Positions 22,878 to 36,000 of a stretch of 64,000 nt of DNA are shown one piece after another. Position numbers and translations under genes: made by a program. Under the pieces are notes generated by a model. The model worked only from the letters and a program-made list of their open reading frames with translations. It made no database searches and was not told the DNA's origin. The stretch covers positions 18,024,127 through 18,088,126 of the forward strand of contig NC_058495.1 in assembly GCF_020382885.2 (NCBI RefSeq), given 5' to 3'. Source of the stretch: Scatophagus argus (lineage: Eukaryota; Chordata; Actinopteri; Scatophagidae). Positions within the stretch are counted from its first letter, which is position 1, and each line of letters begins with the position of its first letter.

Positions 22878-25800
22878 TCAGAGAAGATGAGATTCTCCTT
22901 CTCTTTTCTTCTTTGGTTTTGATTTCACTGCTGGAGTTACAATCGTTGGAGTCAGTGAAGGATTCAAAGCCGGATCTAATGCTGGGTTCAGGGAAAGCAG
23001 GTCCAGTATAGTAGGGTTCTCATTACCTGTAGAAAAGATATGATCATGAAGGACAGAGGAGCGGTGTATAGATATTTTTACTGTCCGACGTCCTTACCTG
23101 TGTTGTCCTCACAGCTGGTTTCTGGATCTGGATTCTGGAGAGAAACACGGGCCAAGGCTGCCAGTTCAGTTATAAAGCTTTCTTCTGCCTCCTAATGGAC
23201 ACAGATACACAGTGCTTACAGAAAATAGCTACGCAAGCTCGTAAATCACAACACATACCTATTATCATGTAGAAAAACACAGTGGACAGTAAACATACTA
23301 ACCAGCAGCTGTGCTTTGATCCTTTCCACTGTCTGATCCTGGGCTACTTTTTTTCGCCTCAGTTCCTCGTAAATCGTTTCCTGTTCCTGATCACACTGCT
23401 CCAACACCTTCCTTTTGTGGAGCTCAACCCTGACACACGAGAAGACACACAAACAATCCCAGTTAGTCTTAATAAACATATTTAAAGACTGACAAAACTG
23501 TGTGGTGCAGGAAGGTTTTGGCTGCTGTACCTCTGTTGAAACTCAGCAGATGTGGGTTTCTTGCCCCAGTTCATCAGCTCCCTCAGTAAGGATCTGTTCA
23601 GCTGACTCTCTCGTTCCTCATTCTCCTCTGAGGGAAAGGTTAACAACAGAAAAATTAACACACATGGTGAAACACACTGTTGCAAGGTTTAAGATTTGGT
23701 AAATTAACAATCCACACATCCTTATGCTCTGTATTTACAGCAAACACTACATATTACATCCACACTGGAGTTCATACAGATGTGGATGCATGCATGTGTG
23801 CTGTGACTGTCATCTCACCCTGGTTTATGTTTGACTCATCCAGTTGGAAGTTTTTCATGATGTCCTGCAGGTGGGAGTTGTAGCTTCGGACCAGTGATGT
23901 GAGAGAATCTTTGGTCACGTACACACTCTCCGAGGCAGCCTCTATCAGGTGGCGCTTATGAGTGGAAAAAAAAAATACGGTAATGTGCCAAGAAAACACA
24001 CCTAAAGCAACAGAAATTTGATCCTAATTAATGAGAGATTAATAAAATAATCCTCTCAGAGAAATAACCCAAACGCTACCTTCAAGTCGTCGCACGGTCT
24101 GGGAGAGGTCTGTGAGTGAGTGGGCGGGCGCTCCATCATCTGTTGAATGGCGTGGCTGAGGGCGTTGCCGAGCACCAGCTGTGCATGGCTCTGAAGAAGC
24201 TCCGTCCCAGTTTCCAGCTCAGACAGGAACTCCTGCTGGAAGCTGTGGCCCACCAGTTGACTCTCTGGACCAAGATGCCTCTCTGCTAGGCTGGCATTGC
24301 TATTCTGTGATTGGTGCAGGAACAACAACTGTCTTCATTCTGCTGTGAGCGTCATCTACTCCTACTGGGACAGACTGTACTTTGCAGTGGTTTACAGCTG
24401 TTTTGTGGTGCTTAAAAGAATGGATGTAAAATATAATAATAAAAAGAATAAAGAATAAGAATAAAATAACACATTTTCTCCTACCTTGAGAGTTGAATTG
24501 ACGCAGGACTGGCCTTTACTGGGATCCTCCATTAGCACTGCTCTAAAGTCAGTCTGAGTGAGTACCTTCAGCTTGGAAAGCCTCATCTCCTTCAGCATGT
24601 GCAGGCAGAAGTGTCTGACCACAAAGTACCTCTGCACCGCTGCCAACAGGTGCTCATGTTTCTTCTCTATCAACCTCCCCACTTGGCTGAAATGAAGATT
24701 GTATTGCATTATTTCAAAGTAACTCATAAAAATTGATTTAGATACTGTATAAGTGGATAAGGCCACATGGGAAAAAAGCTGTGTTGTAAGTCTGTCATTA
24801 CTGCAGATTTCTGTTTTCGTTCACACCTCAATATGCCATAAATACTTTTTGACAGAGGTCTTGCAGTCTCACCTGTCGAGTGTGTAACTCTGTCTGGCCA
24901 CCATAGCTTGGACAATCTTCATCTGTTGTTCACTCAGATGTTTGAGACAGGCCTGAACCAGAGCCATCTCCTCACTCCACACCTACATATAATAGGCAAT
25001 CGAAAGCTTGGATTTGAATAACATAAAACAACGTTTAAAACTGAATCTGAAAATTATTGATGATGCTCCAAATGGTTTCAACCTGTATATCTTTATCAAG
25101 CTGAGCCCTTATGTCCTCCAGTTGCAGCTCGGTTGTGTGCTCGGCTTGCTGCAGCTGTGCGGAAAGCTCCTGCTCTAAATCCAACCACAGCTCCTCACAG
25201 CGCTGAGCAGAGACCTTTGACTGGGATGGGACGGAGGCGAGAAACGCGTCCTTGGCAAGCTCTCCAAGCCTCTTTGACCAGGAGGTACGGAGTTTCTGAG
25301 GATGAAAAATAAAAGATATATAAGGATAACGGAAATACATTTGCATAAGTACACATATAAATCCAACTAAAAGAATTCCACCTTTTACCTTCAAGTGATC
25401 ACAGAGGACTTCAGCCACCCTGTTGTCCTGCTGCAGCTCCAAATCAGAGATCTGCTGCCTATGTTTCATCAGCAGGTCCTGGTACACCTGGAGGAAAGGA
25501 GTCAGCTCAGAGTTAGATACCAGTGGATTTACATGTGCCTTTTTCTACCTTGTAATCATTGATACAGCTAAGAATATAGAAGAGATTTAAGAACCATCAA
25601 AGTCATCATCAGTAATCCCTGAGCTACATACTGATGTCAGGGGAGACAAAATGTTCCGACCTTGATGAGCTGCTGCACATCACTGTGAGCTTGTCTCAGC
25701 TCCAGTGCACGGCTCTTCTCCTTGGTGTGACTCCTCAGAAGCTTCTTCCTCTTGGACTCCATTCTGCTGCACTTGTCGTTCACCAGCTCTTTTGTCTTCC

Positions 25801-28800
25801 TCGTGCACTCTGGAACATTATCAGTGCACTTCTGGATGAGCCAGCAAAAGCTAACACAACAATAGTGATACAGTATGTTGTGATATAGAAAAAGTGCATT
25901 TGTTTTACTCAGTATTTTAAGTCGTTGTTGCTGCATCGCTATATGCTCTAATGAGGCTACAGAGAGTGAAAAAACTCTTGTATGACGGATGCTTTTTCTG
26001 TGAGATTACTGAACGTGAGTACAAGCGCTCATGTCTAGAAAGAATACCTTTGTCTGTGATTTTGAGGGACAGACATTTAAATCTTATCCTTATTATTGTT
26101 TTAAATATTTACAGAGGCCAAAAGATACACAGATATACAGGGGGACACTGCTGAATTGGACAACAGCACGCCTTTTATTACATAGTAGATCAGCTGTAAC
26201 AATCTGTGTCAGGTACAGAGAGGTTGTGCATGGGAAGACATTCTGTGCTGTCCTGAAAGAACCTGACCTTATTTAAGGAGCTGAGGAAGACTCACAGAAA
26301 AAGGTCTATTTAGAGAAAGTACGTCATGTAAGTCTCAAAAGTAGGCTAAACATCGTCCACTGCTACCTGCCTCTGGAAACTAGTTGAGCATAATGTCAGA
26401 ACATGACACACACATTCGGGTAACTGTGTTACTACGCTCATTTTTCACATCGCCTGCAATCCCCTCATTTCACCAACAAAATGTTTACTATAAAATGCCA
26501 AGCATCTTTTGTCTGTTGTGGTGCCTTGCAGTGAATTTGCTTCGATGAAACTGAAGCTGTTTTTACTTTAAGTGTCTTACCCTCAGTGCACTGTTGAAGG
26601 CCTTCAGTCAGAGTTGCCTGAACCTCTGAAAGTATCTTTTCCATGTGGCTAAAGGTCAAGACGTCATCACTCGTCAGCTGCTCCAGTGTTGTAGCAATTA
26701 AGCTCTGCCTCAGAGATACTTCCCACTTTAGCAAGGCAGGCTGAGACTGAAGAAGCCCCGTCAGCTCCTCCCACCACAACAACTTCTGTTGGATCCTCTA
26801 AGAGAAGTGAAAAGGAAAGGCTTTAGTGTAGCAAGTTCTCTCCCATAAAGACACAAGGGCAGCAAAATGACGATGAATGATTGATCACCGTCCAATAATG
26901 ACTACTGCTTTACCTTAAGTTCAGCTTCTTGTGTGTTCTTCAGGTGGTTCTCTACCAGCAGAAGAGTCTGGATGAGAGAGAGAATCACATTTTGGGCTTC
27001 ATCTGGAGAAAAAACACTGGTCTTCTTCAGCAGATGCTGACACAAGTCCTCCACCTGTTTGCTGAAACGTCTGGACTGTGAAGAGACAAGGACATCAGTT
27101 TTCTGTTCAGAGCCGTCTGTGTAAATAAAGGTGCTGTAATAGCCTTATTAGTATTATATAATTATTAAATCATTTTCTTTTCTGGCTTTTCCTCTCCACT
27201 TTTACCACTTGAAGGCCATGTTCAAGGAAATCTTTCTGAGCTCTCTCTATTTCCTCCAAAGTACAGGGAGCATCATCATTTTTCTCATTGGCAGTGTGGT
27301 CTGTTGGCAGCAATTTCTTCAGCTCATTCAATTCCTGAAATGACAATATGTAATTCCAGTGTTTCTATGTGATGAATAAGTAAAGATATTTGTTGGCAAA
27401 AAAAAAACACATCTGGCTCTACCTTTTCTTGCATTTGAAGAATATTCTTGGAGAAGTCAGCATCATTTTTATCCTTTGGAAAACGACAACTGAATATTAT
27501 TTTCACCAAGTGAAGAAAAATCTACAGCAGGAAAAAAAGCAATAGGTGAGGTTAAAACGACCATTTGAGCTTTGACAGAGTTTGAGGAATGTACTTGATA
27601 ACTACGATATTAATGTGTTTAAGAAAGAAAAACAAAAACTAACCAGACATTTTTCTTCCTGAAGCTGGGAACAATGCTGTTGTATATCCTGCAGCGCCAA
27701 ACAGTAAAGGCTGATCCTACTTTCAAAACTGCAGCGATAAAGAGAGTCTTATCACTTCCAGCAAACTCGGATTCGTGTGTACTTGCTGTAAGGTTAAAGT
27801 GTATCGTTATGCTTTCACTTTCAGAAACTATGGGTTTTTACCCTGGTTGTGTCAGCGTGTGAGGGTAGCGAGAGACCCTGGTGAAGCTCTGGTTCTGCAG
27901 GCTCTTGGGGACCAGCGAGGAGGAGATAAACTGACTGCTGTCATCGTTGTCCTGATCTTGGCTCAGAGACTCTCCGTCCGTGGGGGAGGATGACTCCTCA
28001 TTGGGCCCAGCTGGCAACTTGGAGTGCTCGTGCAGTGATGGATTTGATGCTCCATCTGCTAAGGGCTGACAGATAGAGCAAAGGTTTGCAGGCAGGATGT
28101 CAGTGGCTAACTTGGTGGTATTCAGGCAAAGTAAAACAAGTATAATCATTAGCCAACTCATTGCGCAAAAAATATTATACCTTAATGATACTCAGTTGTC
28201 CATGACTTGGCTTGCTTTCATCATGCTAGCACTTCTATTAAAAGTGCTTTGGGTCAAGGCTTCAGTACTCATTTGTTTACTACAGTCACACTACAAATGA
28301 CTGTATACCAGTATTTATGCTTAACAAAAACATAAAAAGGCCTGATAAAATGTGCCCCTGCTCAAAACAGATAAGCCTTTATTTCAGCAGTTTTGTAAAG
28401 AGTCTGGCAGAAGCTGTGTGGTTATTATGGTGATATGCTGTATATTTATGACATACTTACTCTGTATTTTTGGTTGATGGGATAAACCACCTTTGCTCTA
28501 GATGCAAATGCAGCCACATCGCTGTTCATGGGTGGCTGCTTCTTCTCCTGAGCAGTGAGCAAGCAGACTTAATACGTTATTGGGAAGTTAATTAGTAAAC
28601 ACCAAAAATGGGCAACCATGAATGCAGAATATGTTTTTTCCCAGGTATTTGACATTAATACAATGGTATATATTTCATGTATGTGACATCCATTAATGCA
28701 AAGCTACAATAAGTGTCAGACAGTGTGCACCTTGTGTTTGATTTTAAAGAGAATAATACTTTATCATTGGTGGTGCCACTTGGAGCCTCCTTTCTGCTGT

Positions 28801-29140
28801 TGCTGACACAGTCACTCTGGTTGTTGTCCAATTCCCCATCATCAGGTTCAAGCAGTCGCCTTGCGTTGTAACCCTGTCAGGATGATAACCGAGAAGATAC
28901 ATTCAAGGATGGAACATAACGCCGCGATGAAGACTAACAGATTGTGTGATATGTGCTTACTTGTCTCGTCAACAGCAAAGGTTTCAGGCAGAAGACATAT
29001 AGGAGAGCAGCAGCTAATATCCCCGAAAGTCCTCCACATACTGTAGCCACCGTCAGCAGTCCTGTGTATATGTGCAGCGACTCAGCGAAACTGACCGACA
29101 CATCAGTGCCGCATCCCGATATCAGTTCCAGCTCTGTCAT
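22878..29140 (-). CDS. evc: EvC ciliary complex subunit 1, 20 coding exons
   Basis: With EVC2 the protein forms the EvC complex at the base of the primary cilium, where it binds Smoothened and promotes Hedgehog signalling. Exons: 29140-28961, 28873-28760, 28547-28461, 28065-27842, 27728-27644, 27521-27423, 27334-27206, 27075-26914, 26797-26581, 25809-25661, 25487-25389, 25295-25083, 24982-24873, 24686-24485, 24304-24080, 23954-23819, 23627-23531, 23429-23303, 23191-23098, 23026-22878. Phases agree throughout and give 965 residues (human 992). A single membrane segment lies at about 24-52 and is followed by long coiled-coil stretches. Diagnostic matches to human EVC are YPINQKYRPLADGASNPS, an EAASESVYVT block near the C-terminal third, and EAEESFITELAALARV. 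The C-terminus is lysine-rich (KSKPKKKREG) and shorter than in human. The start MTELELISGC is the first ATG of the membrane exon and faces evc2. Confidence 0.95.
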
Positions 29141-30002
29141 TTCTTATCAAAGCGTTGGAAGAATAACGTTACGAACGTTAGCATTTTTGTCGCCAACATC
29201 CAGCTAAGTTAGCTAACGTTAACAAAACTCATCTTCTCGTGGAAAGTAGCTCCATGTTGTTCTCGTTGAGGTTTCTTGCAAGCATGTGATGTTTTTGCCT
29301 AAAAAGATTTTACATTTGAAACATTAGCAATCTACGAACTTTTTCCAGCAAAACTTTTTTCTCCCAAAACGACGAACTGTATCTATGTCGTAGCCAATGG
29401 GAGGACGCAGATTTCAGAAGATAACCAAGCTGCGTCAAGACATTAGAGCTACCCAGAAAGAGGCCGGAAAGAGATTCATTTGCCTTCACTATAATAGTGC
29501 AACAGTTTTGCTTGGTAGAAACTGAAGCAATTACCTTCCATAAGAATATTGACACAAATACAGGCGGCATCTGTTTCTATTGTTTCTCAGTATATTTAGG
29601 TAAAATATATATAAGGATCTACATTTCCCATCACACCACACGCTGACTTTGTTTTAATTTGAAATGCCCGACCGGAAACGGACATGAGTACTTTGTGATT
29701 CTTTAAAAATACTTGACCAGTTTCTCGTTCTTCCCAAGTTTTGGAACTGTTTTCCGAAGTTGTGGAACAACTTTGATTATGGACCTTGTGTTCGTGTATA
29801 AGTCTTTGAAACGGCGTACGTAGCTTCTCCTGCAATATTAACATACAAATAAGATATCCTTGTTTGTCAGAAACGGTAGTACGGTTGGTAATATTCAAGC
29901 AAAAGCTGTGGAAAATGTTTTCATCACGGTGGTTCAACAGTGGCACAATGCAGCCCGTTAGCTAGCGGCTCTCCTTGGTGAGGGTGGCACACCAGCTTAC
30001 GA
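29141..30002. promoter_or_regulatory. Shared evc/evc2 bidirectional promoter region
   Basis: About 860 bases separate the divergent evc and evc2 start codons. Head-to-head EVC/EVC2 is the known mammalian arrangement. A good NF-Y site (AGCCAATGG, CCAAT at 29394-29398) lies near the middle, a common feature of bidirectional promoters. No TATA box is evident. The evc side (29160-29225) is rich in AACGTT and GCTAAC/GTTAGC words. Transcription start points are not visible, so part of this interval is 5' leader of each gene. Confidence 0.75.
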
Positions 30003-33000
30003 ATGCTTCTGGTACACTTTATCGCGACGAGGGTCACGATTTGGTCATTTATCTTGAATATCCATGTGTCATGTTTGTTGCCGCCTCCTTTATATCTCCG
30101 TTGGTGTCACAATGTAACCCGGCATGAGACTCGGCATGCCGGTGTTTTGGAGTCTAGTTCTGGACATAAGCCTTGTTGTGACGGCGCTTCTCAGGATGCA
30201 TCATGCCGCGCAACACTAACACGCCTTTCTTCCTCGGATAAACAAGAGGTAGGACGCCTAATGTTAAAAAAACGATGATGTTTTCCATGTTAAAAACCTC
30301 ACATTTTCTTAAAAGTGTAATTGGGGTTATTTGTTTTTATTGTAACCTCGAACCGTATTTTAGCAAAAAGTACTTTGCGTTGTGTGTCTTAGATATGACC
30401 AGATATTGCACATCTGTAGGCTGTCATTAGATTCAAATATTTAAGGTTTGTTAATAAACAGTTAACATGGTCCATTTCCGTTATCAGAGGCTCTCCGGTA
30501 CCCATGTAAAACACCATGACTCCAGTGGGAAATTTGCAGAGTTGACATTGCGCCGGACGGATGGTTTGTTTTGTTTTGTTTTGTTTTTGTTTTCTTTCAA
30601 AATAAATGACATACAGACTATTACACTAAAGATCTGTGTTACCACAAAAGTATTCATTTGTTTAATTAATGTCAGTTTTGTAACTATGTTTTTGCTTAGG
30701 CTGTTCAAACAACCTATACTTAACCTGACAGGTACCATGGAAATCAATGGGGCCATGGTGTTGTCTGCAGACGGTCCACTCTGTTCTTCAGCTGCCACTG
30801 GTCCATGGGGACACTCCATTTATGCTCCATTTGCCTATGTGTCAAACATTTTGCTTGCCCGGCGACGCAGAAGCACACTCACCAGATATAACCCAGGCCC
30901 TATCCTGCCTCAGGTAGGTTTCTAAGAGGCATTTTGGTTTTTGTACACAGTATGCAGATGTAGTAAGCAATGCACCTTTTTATAGGCATTTATGAGATTG
31001 TTTATTTGCATTTATTGTTCAAACGTTTCTGTGCATTATAGTATTTTCCTATTTTCCTATTTCCTATTTTTACATTTTTCAAAATTAGTATATGTTGAAT
31101 TTCCATTCACACGCCAAGCAAATTGTCACATGATTACTTCTTATTGCATCCCATTCCTATGATTAACCTTCCTTAACATGATTCAAAAAAAGGATCATCA
31201 TGCTGGAAGAAACTAATTGTACATTGTGTTAAATGTTCCTGCAGTTTCAGACTGTGGCACATCCATCTGCATTTGGGGTCAAATTTCACAAGTGTGCACA
31301 GGTACATCAACGTAATTGTTTGAATATAGCCCATTTAATCTATGCAAATTTAATTCCAACATATTTTTAAGTTTTAAACTGCAAATACTGAATTTCATCC
31401 AATCTGCTTCGTACTCTGCTTGTTGCCTCCAGGTGAAGATTGACACTGATCCTCCTCAGCTGACGTTCTTCCTGCTGATTCACAACATGGGCCCAGTGGG
31501 TGGCAGTGCCACCAACCTGTCTCAGGTCGCTATCCGGGATTCCATTTCTGGAATAGTACCTCTAAAAACTGAAGGCAGGGTGGTGGAGAGAGGTTACCAG
31601 GCGTTTGCCATTGATTCATTATCTGGTATGTCTGTCACTCAGTCTGTTTTAAAAGATGATTCGACCAGACATGCCAAGTTTGAATTTTCTGCACCCTGCA
31701 TCCACAATACATAACATGCTATTAATTTTACTTCTTTAGCTGGATCCCAGGTTGTGGTCAATTATACTGCTCACATAAGGAGTCATAAGAGTGAAGTCCT
31801 GGACCTTCCAGCTTTTCTCACCTTCTCTAATGCATCACAGGTATTTTTTCCTCCTGTTTGTGCACTTTTTTTTTTCTTTTTTTTTAACTTAAAAGCAACT
31901 TTGCTTTTAAACTTTATTACACCCAAATAGTTTATCTGTTATTAATTATTTGAATTTCATTATGTCAGTATTTGCAATATACTATATTTGAATGTTGTTT
32001 TCTGAACTACACAGAATGATGTCAGCATGTTTGGTCCACTGACAGCTAATCTAACCTTGAGGGTGAATTCCACTGACAGGGTAAGTTGTGGACAGTTCCT
32101 TAACGAGAAACACACCAGCAGCCTCTAACATTGCATGTTTGTGTTTTTGCTGTTTTCAAAAAGTCTGATGTTTCTGCCTGTCATTTTAGATTTATCCTAA
32201 CCATGGGGTCCATTTTGCTGGATTTGTTGTGGGATTCTTTGTCACATTGGTGTTGCTGTCACTGGGGTTTCTGGCCATGAACCTGATTGGTCCCAGAACC
32301 AGGCTGAACCTTCTTCAGCAAAGGGTACCACAAATTCAAATTCAATCAAAAATCTCAGTGTTGTGCTGTTTTGTTCTAGTTAATCAAACAATATAAACTG
32401 TTATTAAAAACTCATTAATTACACACGGTATAAATGTGTGTGTTAATGTTATAAAAGTGTTGTTGTTAATTGAAAATTTTATATTTTTATCCAACGAAAC
32501 TGCATAGAGTCTATGACAGTTATATGTTAATATATTGTGCATATATTTTCTTGCTTAAGAGAAAGAGAGGTGATTCAGATCCAGAGTATGCAGAGTGCAA
32601 CATGAATGAGACTGTCAAAGAAGAGGCAACATTTGAAGACAAGATGGTGGACATCATGGTGTTGGAGGATCCCCAGAACATGTATCAGGCTTTGGAAAAG
32701 TGAGTAGACCATTTATGAGGGATTTAAATATCTCTCCATAAGCCTTATGGAACAAAAAATGATCAAATTCACTGCCACCAGATTGCCAGTGAAGGAAAAA
32801 AAATCAAAAATAAGTTAATGTAATGTATTAAACAGAAGCTGTCAGTTTTCTCCTTGATAATTTTTCCATTGATTAATCTGTCAATTAATTGATTCATTGT
32901 TCACTTTATAAAATCTCAAAAAATGGTTAAAGGTCGTTCTGACCTCATAAAACAAGTTTTTGGCCTCAAGGGATCATAAAATGTCACATAAGCGTCTAAT

Positions 33001-36000
33001 AGTATAAAATTATGAGATGATTACATTTTCTATTCAAAATCTCAAATGTTCTGCATAAACACTTTTCTGCCCATTATTCAGCATCATAACTGAAGAACAG
33101 AAGGAGAGATTGTGACCCTAATTCACATTTGGTTGGAAACTGAAGTCTTCAGTTTCAGTATAATATATGAGCTTGGACCAACCTGAACATAAACTGCAAC
33201 TTGACTGGTGCAGGGAGGCATATAACCGCAAAGCGGTAATTCTAGTTACAATATATCTCAACAAAAACCCACAAGGTATGAGTTTACTCTTACTCTACAT
33301 TTTATCCTTCTAAGCCTTGAAATGTCCACACTGCTGCGAGCCACAAATAACGTGGAGGCCACACGGATTCAGATCTACAAGGATGTGATGTCCTCCCTGC
33401 TGGGCGGCCTGCGGTCCCAAGGCCAGGCCAGCGCCCAGGTCCAGCAGAGGCTGCTCAGTGTGCTCCACGGACAGCTGCTTGGCATGGAGGGTCGGCTGAA
33501 GGAGGAGCGAGGGACCCGCATGGCTGCTCTTGCTGGCCAGTGTAACCTGGAGACTCGGGAAGAAATGGAAGCAGAGCACCGCAGAGAAGCTGCTGAGAAG
33601 GCCCAGGCTGAGCTGCTGTGTCAACATGCAGACCAACAGGTAATAAAGTTTAGTGTTTTTTCTATTTTCTCACTTAAAAGAGCAACCAAAAAGACAATGT
33701 GTTTTACTTGTGAAAAATAGGATAGATGAAGTGACGATTAAAGCTTGTCTGGGAAGTAAGAGATGGAAACTCGAGAGAATCATGTTAGCGTATTGCTTTC
33801 ACTACATTCCGTCACTAACCTCATTTTGTTATGGTACTAGGAGCTCCTCCGCTGCAGCGTCCTCCTGGAGAAGCTCCACAAGCTGAGACAGAGTCAGCTC
33901 CAGCGCATCCTGTTGGTCCGACATGAAGAGGCCTCAGCGAAGGTCCAGAGGCAGATCATTGAGTGGCGTCGGGTGGAACTGCACAAAATTTTCTCTGAAG
34001 AAATGGAGGAGGCCATCAGGATGGGCGAATTGGAAAAGAGCACAGCCAAAAGTCTTCAACACGATTACTTTGCCTGTCAAGTGAGCAATCAAATTTTTAT
34101 TTATTTCTCCTTCTTTTTCAGCTCTCTGTATTTGTGCTAATTGTTACATGAAGCAGAACATATAAAATATATCATGTGACATGTTCTTCCCCGTTCTGGC
34201 CAGGATCAGCTAGAGGAGATGCTGGATTTGGTCCTTGCCAATCAGCGCTTTGTGCTAGCTGAACGCCATGCACAGAGGAAGTTCTTGGTTCACAGCCTTC
34301 ACAGCCTCAACAGCTTGATTTCTGACACCTTCACCAGCACCTCCAGCAATCTGGACAGCTGGTTCACTCACATCAGGAGGTCGGTGCCCATTATAGTTGC
34401 TGTTCACGTTTCACTGTTAGACTACACTACATATGGCACAGCAAGCTTCTGTGGCAGCTTGAAAGCAGTTTCTTAAGATTTAATGTGGGGTGCTTCTTTT
34501 TGAGATGTAAAATACACAATAGAAAATATAGATTTGCTAAAAAATAAACAGAAATATTTAACATATCAGTTTACAAAGAAAAGGAAATGTTATTCTGGTA
34601 TTTTACAGAAAATGTATACATTATATCAAGTTCAGTTTTGTTGCAGCTTTAAGCAAAAGCTGTCTAAACCTGGCATGCTTTTCTCTCTCCACCAGAGGGA
34701 GCATTGTGCCTGAGGAGCAGATAGACCAGCTACAGGAGAAAGCCCAGAAAGAGCTGGTGATGGTGAGGCAGAGACTGGACGAGGCACTGAGCCAAGAAAG
34801 GAGAGCCATGCGCTGTGACCTGATTAAGAAGAGGCGGGAACTCATCTCTGACATGGTGAGTAAATCATGCAAATTTAAACTTTTATTCCAAACATATATT
34901 TTTAATTGATTGTGCATTGATGCCACAAAACCTACATTTACTACCTTTAATCCTGCCTTCCAGCTGCGGATCCACAAACAGAGACAGAAGGATCTGTCAG
35001 GATTGTCCAAGGGTCTGGAGGGAAGAATAGATGTCGCTCAGCACCTGCACTGTTGGCAGAACCTACTGACAGCTCACAGTTTGGAGTTAGCCGAGCTCAT
35101 CAACAACCTCGATGAGGAGGCTGCAGCCGACATCCGCAAGGTGCCACTCTGACATCGCACCTTCGTCATCCAGTCGCTTTGGAAGATACATAAAAACCCA
35201 TGCAGAAATATATCACTGAGTTTGACTAACTTGTTCTGTTCCTCTGCCTGTTCCATAGGTGACTATGCGTGTGATCCAGGGTGCCATAACAGAACTCAAA
35301 GCCATCCAGCCCTCTGCAACCCAGGCCCTATTAACACTCTTGCCTCCAGGGGCCCAACGCTCATTGCTGCAGGTAGAACCAGAGGCAGGAGCAGGACAAG
35401 CCCAGGGACAAGGAGTGAGTGCTCTCCTGCAGGGTCAGGAAAAGTTGCACCAGGAAGGCAAGGCAGCCTTGCGCACCCTCAGCTGCACTAGGGAGGCTCT
35501 GCGGAAAGCCATGGAGAGGGAGCTACAGGATCAAAGGGAGCTCAGGGAACACTGCAGAGCTTTCTTCAGGTCAGTGGTGCAATCAGGTCATTCAAACATG
35601 GGAAAATTATATGCATGTGTTGCCATGCATCTAGAAGAAGAAGAAAAAAAGAGCATTTTTTTTGGGATAATGTGTGTTTATCTGTCAGTCTTCCTTTTCT
35701 TCTTTCTGTCCCAGTTGTTTGTGTTCGTCGCAGTTGACTCTGTGTGAAGACGACCGGCTCAGGATGAAATTAGAATTTCAGAAGTGTCTCTCTGTGATGG
35801 ACCATTGCCTGGTGCTGCCCCATGCTGTCTCCAGAACAAAACTCCACACAGCTCTGGCAGCTTGGAGAAAGGACAGCGAGCAACAGATGGTGAGCACATA
35901 ATCACACATCATTAAATTCTCTTGTTTTGTTCTAGACTATGCACTGGACTTTGGCTACTGCTAGCTGTAATATTCTACTAAAAATGTCACAGTGGCAGAC

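Noticed and set aside
30124-30219. Signal-peptide-like frame starting MRLGMPVFWSLVL as an alternative evc2 start
   Set aside because: It reaches a stop at 30217 with no in-frame splice donor before it, so it cannot join the evc2 coding exons.
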